64,000 nucleotides of DNA from Marasmius tenuissimus (Eukaryota > Basidiomycota > Agaricomycetes > Agaricales > Marasmiaceae), in the NCBI GenBank assembly GCA_029532415.1, contig JAQOTA010000047.1:1116001-1180000 (forward strand), read 5' to 3'. This document shows, piece by piece, positions 55,682 through 64,000 of the stretch (position 1 is the first letter of the stretch; each line of letters opens with the position of its first letter). The translations under genes were made by a program, and so were the position numbers. Under the pieces are notes generated by a model that saw nothing but the letters and a program-made list of their open reading frames with translations, made no database searches and was not told where the DNA came from.

Positions 55682-57092
55682 ATGCTGTTCAACCTTCTCG
55701 GTCTTGCCTTAATCTCCTTACCCAAGGTCCTCGCCCACGGTGGTGTCCTCTCCATCGGCATCGGTGGAACTATCTACGACGGATGGCACCCCTACGACTC
55801 TCCTTCCAATCAATCTTCTATCATCCGCCCCTGGTCTTCGTAGTAAGTATTAGCTCTGTCTCATTCCAGGTCCGACTCAAATTCCTGTCTTCCCAGCAAC
55901 CCAATCACAGACGCCGGCGATGCAACCCTTGCGTGTAACGATGATGGAACGAGCCCAGCTAGCCAGAAGACGGCCACGATCGCGGCTGGATCCAAGATAA
56001 CCGCGTACTGGAACCAGGTTTGGCCTCATGCGCAAGGTCCCATGGTGCGTGAGCGTCCACTGCACTGGGCTAGCTACTATCTAACTCCACGTCCGTCTGT
56101 TACCAGCTTGCCTACATGGCTTCATGCGGAGGCTCGAGCTGTAACGGATTCAATGCGAAATCTGCCAAATGGGTACGTTCCTCGCAGCACTGGCTCCCAG
56201 CCAAAATCTCATCCCACTCACCGCGCGTGTAGTTCAAGATTGATCAAGTCGGACTCATCTCTGGAACCGTAGGAAACGGGTATTGGGGTTCTGGCCAGAT
56301 GATTGATAACAACTCGTCGTGGACCACTACAATTCCCTCCACCATTCCCGCTGGTTCGTACCTGATTAGATTCGAGACGATCGCCCTTCACTCCATGCCT
56401 GCGGTACGCCCGATCATACTTGATCAATCGACATTCGTCTGAAAGACTTCTTCCTACGACTTAGCAATTTTACCCCGAATGCGCCCAGTTGCAAGTCACT
56501 GGCGGAGGAAGCCAAGCACCTCCATCCTCCATCTTGGTCTCACTCCCTGGCGCGTACAGTAACTCTGACCCTGGTGGTATGTGGTCCTCGTGTCCGTCTC
56601 TTTGCACTCACTGATCAACCCTCGTACCACACTCTTAGTGAACATCAACCTCTACACTACGGAAGCTATGAGCCAGACGACCTACATTATCCCTGGACCC
56701 GCTGTGTACGGCTCCTCTGGGTCTAGCAACGTGCGTCTACCATGGTTTGCTCCCCCTTCCAAGCTAAACCTTTCCTCAGCCCCCGTCAAACCCCCCAGCT
56801 ACCTCCACTGGCGGGTCACCCGGCACAACCGCTGCTCCCCCACCTACAAACACAGGCTCTGCCGGAACCGTTGCTGAATACGGCCAATGCGGAGGTACGG
56901 GCTGGACAGGACCTACTGGATGGTTCGTGCTTTCTATCGCCGGTTCCATTACCTCGAATTTCAATTTTGTTTCTCTTTTGCAGTGTTTCCCCGTACAAAT
57001 GTACGGTCATCAATCGTGAGTGGATTTCCGCGAGAAGAGTGTCTTCGAAGCTAACGACCACTTCTATAGCTTACTATTCCCAGTGTCTGTAA
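55682..57092 (+). CDS. AA9 lytic polysaccharide monooxygenase 2 with C-terminal CBM1
   Basis: Nine exons: 55682-55842, 55897-56044, 56107-56172, 56233-56403, 56465-56576, 56639-56730, 56780-56922, 56984-57015, 57070-57092, giving 315 residues. The signal peptide ends VLA before HGGVLSIG; His1, the second His (FETIALHSM) and the axial Tyr (QFYPEC) are all present. The catalytic domain is nearly the same as in gene 1. A Pro/Ser/Thr/Gly linker then leads to a CBM1 cellulose-binding module ([29 protein letters not shown]) spread over three small exons. This is the parental form of the tandem pair. It is secreted and active on crystalline cellulose or associated glucans, by family. Confidence 0.95.
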
Positions 57093-57486
57093 TCAAGTGA
57101 ATCGAGTGATACGGTCGGCTTCTCGGACTTGGATTACGAATAACGGTACCAATGGCATGGATCACTTCGACTCGAGCGATGTAGCGATAATTTTGTTCTT
57201 CAATGAAACGTTGATGATATCTGTAAACAGCTCAAGACCATGAAGCCACTGGCAAACTGATGACTATTAGTGTTGCATTCTATCCATCCGAGGGTTCAAC
57301 CAGGTTTACCGCAACGAGAACTGTTACGGAGCTCATGATTTCTAGTCCTGAAAGCATATGGGTACGACAGCGACTCACGGAGCATGAGGGGACGGAGCAA
57401 CTCCCCCACGGTCGATGGTATTCTGGCTAGTGGATCGTACGATGCAAAGTCCATAAATTAAAGCAGAACAAGGCCACCATGATACA
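57093..57486. other. Convergent 3' region of AA9 gene 2 and the GtaA-like gene
   Basis: AA9 3' UTR (to about 57,210), then 270 bases without open frames. No repeat or RNA gene seen. Confidence 0.45.
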
Positions 57487-60400
57487 CTATGAATACGACG
57501 GAGGCGGCTCGTAACCCCTGAGAGCACGCATATTCTGCAACTCGAGTCTCAACGTGGCTATATCGGCACGAAGCAGGTGAGCTTCCCCCTCTTCTCGATC
57601 ATCTTCTTGCCCTGTGGAGAATAACGACGGAGTCCTGTTGCTCTCGGACGGATATAGAGACTGCCTCGGGTCCGCCCCTCCCGGCCTCAAGGGTAGCAGA
57701 GGTGCTGTGTCAGCAGTCTGGGGTCGGGATCGATGACCGCTGGAATTGTTCGACGAATGGTAGTAGTTTGCTGCGTGGTTTGAAGCGTTCACTGGCGGAA
57801 TAGGAAGGTTCCTACTGACACTGCTCGCAGGCGAAGTGAGCATTGACGTAGTCGCAGTTGGCGAATCTTTCGAAGACGGCCAAAACTGACTGCTGTTTTG
57901 TCCTTGCTCGTGGGAATAGAGGAAGCCTCCTCCCTTCGAGTTCGAGTGCTCGAAATCGTAACCTTGGGTGAAAGGGGTAATCTCGCTGAAACGTTGAGGG
58001 GATGCTGAAAGTGTGATATCCTTGGCCCCTTTCGACTTTTGTCTGCGCCAAAAGACAAAGGCAGCCAACAAAAGACAGACGACTGCAAAGGCACCGACTG
58101 CAATACCAACGATCATACTGGTATTGCGCTGTCGACTAGAAGGTTCGGCAACTATCCCCGGTATCTTGCTATCGAGCCTGCGAGGAACCGGAGGTCAACA
58201 CTTGCCACAAGTAAGAAGAGTGTAACCGCTTACTTCAAGGCAAGCAGCGCAAACATGGCGCCCTGCGCAGGACTACTCGACAGATAGTCGGGTGATCAGG
58301 TGAGTAAAGGAGATGAAACATCATACGGTCACGACCTACCTTCCATTACCAGATAACACCTCTCCAGATGAGATATGGTACGTTGTTGGGAAGGTACCCA
58401 GCGTGTTTCGATCCCCTGCCTTGTCGTACACCATCTTGACGAGAAAGTCGCGCATTGTCGTGCTGCTCGTGGTTCCCGCCGTAAATAGCGTCCAGTCTAG
58501 GAGGAATGATCGTGAGGTGCTTTGCAAAGACTGGACGCTCAGGAGGGACGTACGGGATTTTGCCGTTGTTGGAAAGCGAGTATCGAAAGGCTGACCGAAT
58601 GTGTGCCCTACCGAGCGGTCAAGACCTGACGCGCGTAGGGATCCAACTCGACTTACGAGCTTGATTAGAGTAATAATTGCTTTGCGCGTCGTATACCTAA
58701 GCCAAAGGTGTTTTAGGCATTAACATAGGGAAGTAGCCGCCGGAGATAACTCACCCTCTCGCTGATGAGGTTGGTATTGAGCAGCTTATCAGCGTATAGG
58801 TTATACATCATCCCTCCTGAGGAAGTCTGTCCGTATGAAGAAGTCAAGTGCCCTGGAGAAGGCAGACCCGCCAACGTCTCCCATTGCTTCACATAAGACG
58901 AGGATACGTCCTATAGGCTGAAAAATCAGAGGGTCCTCACGACGCCGACCACATAACGTGCACCTACCAAGTACTTCTTCGCATCTCCTGTCTTCCCAAG
59001 AGCATTACTGATATCGGCCATTGCACGTATACCGATTATTCCCTTGAGAGCAAGATTCGTCACATTGGCCGCTTGCTGACCGTCAGCGCTCATGCTGTCG
59101 AGATATTTACAACAGGTTGTTGGGTGAAGAATGTGAAACGTACGAAGAGGCACTGGGAGCGACTGTCTTGGGTATGAGGTTCTCGGTCCATGCCTTAAGG
59201 ATGTCATACTGGTATGATTGTTAGCCCGAGAGTGAGTTTGTCAAGGAGAAATGCGGTCACATATTGAGATATAAGGGATTTATCCCCAGAGTATTTCGCG
59301 TGAGCCCAAATCATGATTAGAATACTCCCCGTGTCTTCCGACAACGTTAGCGCATATCGACGGTAGTCGCGAGGGAGTCATCCGTACCTTCAATTTCCCG
59401 TCTTGAATCCGGAGAGGTAGCACGAAGATGGGGGTACGAGTCTCCTGTAGTACGGTCAGCCAAGTCAAACTTTGAAAGTAAAAGCGACGAACCCAAGTCG
59501 GGTACCGCATAGGTGCTACTAGGGCGGAAGGCTATCTGAAACCGCAGTAGTGGCTCGAGGAGGTACTTTCCCCATTCTGGTTTGACGTACAGGAAAGCCG
59601 GGAATGAAGCATAAAGCGTCTCCACGGGACTAATCCGCCTTCGTTTCGATGTTGGAAAAAGGATCGGATCGAAACCAGGGCCACAGGTACTCACTGAGAA
59701 TTACCGATATCCTTCATGAACATCATCGGAGTACCATCCACGACCACGGTTTCGACTCCTGCAAACGTTTGACGCGTCGCAAGGGCGACTAGTTCTGCGT
59801 AGTTCAAGGATATTGAACCAGCGTCCGCCAAAATCTTCGTATCCAGGTCAGTCGATCTTCGCATCGCTTCGGGAAAATCAGAGAGAAAATCATTGATCTG
59901 AGGTGGTCGGCCTGTGAGTACAGATAGTAAAATTATAGTGTCGAAAACGCACGCCATCGTTGACCAAGTTAAACTTGGTAGAATAGTAAGGTCTATGATC
60001 CCGCATTCCAGCCGAGGTACTTTCAAAGATACAAGAATCTCGGGCCACGCCGACAACGAAGACGATAGGAGATGTCGTTGAGGTGATGGACCCGAGGTCG
60101 CGAGCAAGTGCGAACACAGGCCAACTCCTAAAATGACGATGAGTGTACTCGAAATGCATACACGAGGCGACACAAACTCTGCAACCCCGCGAAAGTTGGC
60201 ATCTACACTATTGGCCAATGAACCCTGTTTGAGAAACTGAACTCGAGCAACCTCGTCAGAGGCTGACTGCCAAGTCACGTCAGATCCCTAGTGGCGACAT
60301 TTCAAATCAACAGAGAAAGACAAGACGAGCTGATGGCCTGCTTACTGAGGCGGTAGCGACGTAGAGCGTCCCATCGTCTGCTAAATTTGACCAGCTGCTA

Positions 60401-61194
60401 CGTATCCTTGGAGTTTGCCCAGCCTGTAAACGCACAGTGTGTACTATGGCTTGAGCGTCCTGTTGCGTATTCCACCCAATTTTCTGGTTCGTCGAGGAAA
60501 GCCATTCTGCCGGCGTGCGTCATTCTCGATGTTCAATATTGTGCGTACGCATGGAGTAACCTACCGCCACTGGCATCAAGGTAAAGTTGTAGGGAGTGCG
60601 CTTGGCCGTCTAGAGATTTCGCGTCGACTGAGATGTAGGAGAAAGGAAACGATTGCAAGACGAGATCCTCAGGCTGTGAAGTGGGTAAAAAGCAGGTAGG
60701 TGGTCAGACAGCTTCACAATCAACAGAACGCTGGCACTCACCTCTAACGGACTTAAGAAGGTAAAAGTCACGGCCATTGGACCTGCTACGGTGGTTAATA
60801 TCGTCCTCGTCGGTGTAATCTCCGTCTTCTCCAGGCTCGCAACCCTCAAAATCTTCCCATCCAAATTCGTACTGTTTGTCGCCGACATTTGTCGAACGGT
60901 TCCAAGCCAGTTGTATAACTCCCCATCTACTCTCATCAATCCCGCCATCCCAAGAGTCTGAACCATTGATGAAATGATACTTAGCTAGAAAAGGTAGCGG
61001 TATAAGCAACTGCGACGTACAGTATTCGCGCTCCAAAGCTGCTGCCATCCATCTGGCACCAGATCGGTCGGCCTTGTCAGAAGCCAACTGTTGAGAAATG
61101 GAGACCGGACAACGAGTGGTATTGCAGGTAATTGGAGGGCATTGCAAAGCGTTACGAGGGTCGAGAGTGGAACAAGGATGAGCCCAAAAAGCAT
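57487..61194 (-). CDS. GtaA-like glutaminase-family protein with C-terminal membrane anchor
   Basis: A multi-exon gene on the minus strand starting at 61,194 (MLFGLILVPLSTLVTL signal peptide, then LQLPAIPLVVRSPFLNSWL, the DUF4964 start). DUF5127 follows (GLMRVDGELYNWLG; ITPTRTILTTVAGPMAVTFTF). The DUF4965/DUF1793 blocks are WPVFALARDLGSI, ILADAGSISLNYAELVALATRQ, ETLYASFPAFLYVKPEWG, YLLEPLL, and ALKGIIGIRAMADISNALGKTGDAKKYL. The last exon (from about 58,115) adds one membrane helix (MIVGIAVGAFAVVCLLLAAF), a basic stop-transfer (WRRQKSKG) and about 170 cytosolic residues ending in a coiled-coil and PPPSYS. Aspergillus GtaA is a secreted glutaminase; the activity of agaric members is inferred. 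I did not resolve every intron. Confidence 0.88.
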
Positions 61195-62335
61195 GCTAAA
61201 GTCGAGTCGGGCCTTCACGAGAGATATTAGGTGGACATCGTCGAGGAGAAGAAGATAGAATTGCGAACCCAGAGTAGACCGGCTATTGTGTGCCTCGACC
61301 TAGCCAGCATTCATTCGATCGTTGTTGACAGGATTGTCAGACCGAATCTACGGTTGAGCGAATCCTGACGCGTACCAGTAGTATTCCATCACCCACTCAT
61401 CGCGAAGATGCTGAGTACAGACGACCCTGATCAGGAACAGGAGCGCCTCAGTATATCCTCAGGACGCCAGTGGAAGAAAACTTCTCCTGAAGACTCGAAT
61501 TCCTTTGCTGCCCTGAGGCCTTGGCTTGAGCGCCCAACTTCGTTACTGAGTGTTGGGCGGCGTTTCAACAGGGTCGTTCGAAACAGGCGATATGCAGTTG
61601 CATTGTGTAGACAGGCTCGCGAGGGTTGCAGGGACATGATTACGATCTGATAGGGTCGTTTCTTTGCAAACATCCTTCAAAGCGTGCAAGCCTTCGTGCC
61701 AAGCTCAACTTTCACGGCAGCAAAGGAGGCCTAGAACCAAATAAGCAGACGACACAGTAACATTCTCTGGTCGCACCTCATTTCACTCTTCTAGACACGT
61801 TTCGTTCTTCTCCGGGAGACGCTCATTTCGAACTGGCTGGATGCGTGACTTGGGGTTTGTGAAGGTCACAAGTATTCGTATGAAAGGTCATAGTATCAAT
61901 CGTGAAATGAAGCTTATAGGGAGAATGGCTGTATGGCCATGGGACTCGGAGTACATGGGAGAATCGAGGACAACGGAGTGGTTTTGATGACTAAGATACA
62001 TCGTCAACGAGCGCCCGTCAGGCGCTGAACGTGAACTTCCGCTCCGCTTCAGAGCCCAATTCATGTCTTCGGCATTCATACTTAATGACTGTCTATCAGT
62101 TGATGTCTGTATGATGGTATAAGAATAGTTGCCATGAATTCCAAAGAAGATCGAAATTGAACAGCAATGGACGTACTGAGGATCGGTTATGTATAATGTA
62201 TCGAATAACAAGAGCAAGATATACTGGCAGCAAGGCCAGTGAAGAATGAAAAAAGGAGGTTCGAATCGTTCCATCAAGGTGACATTTTCAGTCCTGGGTC
62301 AACACGTACTCCGGCCGTCGACGAGAGGACTACGT
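61195..62335. other. Gap upstream of the GtaA-like gene
   Basis: Only short frames are seen, including minus-strand 129 codons at 61,888-62,277 and plus-strand 80 codons at 61,408-61,650. None shows a domain. Promoter of the GtaA-like gene and 3' end of the next gene are expected here. Confidence 0.35.
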
Positions 62336-63064
62336 TTACAGGAGCTGCGGATCCACATAGATGCCTGGCGAGCCGACACTTGCATCGGTATGATCGGTGA
62401 CATGGTGATCGTACGGATCCCTTCGGTGAAGCATGTGCGACTTCTCCAATGCAGGGTTCTCCAGCATCTCTACTTGAGCCTTTTTAAGGCGTCCCTGTAA
62501 TCCATACGGCGAAGCCGAAGACTTGAAACGTGGTGGACTACCTCCCGCGATCACAACAGGTGATCCCTTTCCAGAGAGCGGGTACGGTGACGAAGACAGC
62601 TTCCTACGAGTGCTCCTCGACTTCGAGGTGGAATGGGTCAGGCCCGTTTTAGCAGAGGCTGATGTGGCGTGCACCCTTGGAGAGGACTCCAAGTCCTCAT
62701 GACTCAAGTCCCAGGGAGCTAACATAGCGTACTCCGCCCGCCGCCGTTCTTGATCTCTCTCCTCTTCCATCTTCGCTGCCTTCAGCGCCTCCATCTCTCT
62801 CTCTCGTTCCTCCATCTCTTGCCAGTTATATTCGAAATTGCCAACATGTTGTTGTGGAATACCCCAGAGGAAAGGTGAGGGAGGACGTGGTGACCCTTGT
62901 TCTGCTGTTGACTCCGGGGTGGGTTCGAGGTTGAATGGGCATCGGTAAGGTGGCGGAGGAAGCCTCTTGAGGTCTTCGATATCGACGCCCGGTCCGAGTC
63001 GGTGAGGGTCTAATGGTGGTGTGCGTCGGAGGTGTCCGTACGTAAATGTAGAATCCCGAGGCAT
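62336..63064 (-). CDS. Hypothetical protein, 242 residues
   Basis: One uninterrupted minus-strand frame from ATG 63,064 to the stop at 62,336. It starts MPRDSTFTYGHLRRTPPLD, has Pro-rich patches (LKRLPPPPYRCPF; PRPPSPFLWGIPQ), a charged helix likely to be coiled-coil (QEMEEREREMEALKAAKMEEE), and a Ser/Lys-rich basic C-terminal part. No signal peptide, helix or known domain is seen. The length and composition argue for a real gene. It may have additional short exons. Confidence 0.6.
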   Translation of the reverse strand: MPRDSTFTYGHLRRTPPLDPHRLGPGVDIEDLKRLPPPPYRCPFNLEPTPESTAEQGSPRPPSPFLWGIPQQHVGNFEYNWQEMEEREREMEALKAAKMEEERDQERRRAEYAMLAPWDLSHEDLESSPRVHATSASAKTGLTHSTSKSRSTRRKLSSSPYPLSGKGSPVVIAGGSPPRFKSSASPYGLQGRLKKAQVEMLENPALEKSHMLHRRDPYDHHVTDHTDASVGSPGIYVDPQLL

Positions 63065-64000
63065 TGCAATGAGTATAGCGATAGCGATATGAGATGGATT
63101 CGGGTGGTATGACTATCGGAGAAGGTTAGAGATAGATATAGATATCCGTGAAAGAGAAGGAAAGACAATAGCATTCATCGTGAACAAGGTACGCACAAAG
63201 AACCATGAAGAGGCATGGAGGTCGGCGATGTTAGAGGACAGTTCCCTTTCATCTGTATTATAACATTCATACGGCCATCCACGACCACCCACAAACGACT
63301 TGAATGAAGTCACAAGGACTGAAGCAAAGCACAAAGAACCATGAAAGACGATCAAAGAACAATGGCCAAAAACGAAAACCGACGATATGGAAAATTCAAG
63401 ATACTCACCAGTCTAATAAACCCCGGGATTCCAAAAGATGCTTTCGAAGGGTTCAAGATTCTTCTGTTCTGAACATTTTTTGTTTGCCAGCTTGATTGAC
63501 AGTGCGTTCTTCACGGTTCACTGACTGTAAGACGCCGCACTCAGCCAACGAATAGACTCATAAACAGCTCATAGATAACATTTTTCTCTACGACACGATA
63601 GCATCAGTCAAGCAGCGCAGACAAAAGTCTCGTAGGTGGACTCACCTCGAATCGCTATTCTCAACTTGACCTATATAGCCTCCTCCAATCGTGACTCTGC
63701 ACCCAATAGGATTTTCTCCTGATACTATCAAATGAGTTCGAGTTACTCTGCATGTCCTGAGCCAGAAAAAAGCTTGATTTGGAGTTGTTTTCATGGCTGA
63801 ATACTCGTCGATGGCGAACCCGTAGGTTTGTGATACCAACAGCAATGCGGAAGGTTTTATGAGCTTGCGATTCGTGAGCGAACTTGTCAAAAGTTTAATG
63901 AGAGCATGATCATTGGTGATGGTCGAGGAAAAAGGTGTGAGACTCGGACTAGCGCTTGTCTGGGCAGAGCGTCCGCGTCATGCCATGTCAAGTTGCTTAT
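63065..64000. other. Right edge of the window
   Basis: AT-richer sequence with short frames on both strands (80 codons at 63,113-63,355 minus; 82 codons at 63,642-63,890 minus), none with a recognisable feature. It may hold the promoter of the 62,336 gene and part of a gene beyond the window. Confidence 0.3.

Noticed and set aside
61888..62277. 129-codon minus-strand frame
   Set aside because: No domain, no start context, and it lies just past the stop of the 62,336 gene. Could be 3' UTR read-on; not supported as a gene.

Overview
This window looks like a nuclear segment from a mushroom-forming basidiomycete (Agaricomycetes). The genes are cut by many 45-65 bp GT-AG introns. The gene content also fits: NACHT NTPases of the agaric type, Zn2Cys6 regulators with a Fungal_trans domain, AA9 lytic polysaccharide monooxygenases with a CBM1, a membrane-anchored GtaA-like protein, a chromovirus and a PIF/Harbinger element. 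No species can be named from the sequence alone. All gene models come from reading the sequence by eye (open frames, splice sites, phase, motifs); nothing was searched or aligned by program.

Layout. (1) 1-10.6 kb is a graveyard: broken, repeated pieces of a single-pass membrane-protein family, three displaced pieces of a Zn2Cys6 regulator, and one piece of a 2-oxoglutarate oxygenase. Several seams are marked by an 18-bp-period minisatellite. (2) 11.1-15.2 kb and 30.0-33.6 kb hold two intact paralogous NACHT (NLR-like/STAND) genes of 1,212 and 1,070 codons with matching exon structure. (3) Between them lies a 12.86-kb Ty3/Gypsy chromovirus (15,831-28,690) with nearly identical LTRs and a 5-bp target duplication. 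Its gag-pol frame is interrupted by four TGA codons and no other stop or frameshift. Its chromodomain is split by a complete PIF/Harbinger DNA transposon (23,009-25,878). It also carries an unrecognised, intron-containing third gene between pol and the 3' LTR. (4) 33.7-44.1 kb is a segmental duplication of an oxygenase-regulator pair: a decayed copy (regulator 33,982-37,582, oxygenase stub 37,850-38,077) next to an apparently working copy (regulator 38,304-41,861, IPNS-like oxygenase 42,507-44,070). (5) 44.4-64 kb is ordinary gene space: tRNA-Ile(AAU), a doubtful class I/II aminotransferase, a PSP1-domain protein, APC11, a small coiled-coil protein, a tandem pair of AA9 genes (the first has lost its CBM1), a membrane-anchored GtaA-like gene and one hypothetical gene.

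How the parts relate. The left two thirds behaves like a fast-evolving compartment: NLR-like genes, regulators and surface-protein pieces duplicated, shuffled and invaded by transposons. The right third is stable housekeeping and plant-cell-wall-degrading gene space. The most unusual items are the chromovirus (TGA-only interruptions plus a spliced accessory gene) and the two NACHT proteins, which share a Gly/Asn/Gln-rich N-terminus resembling amyloid signalling motifs and a hydrophobic insert just before Walker B.
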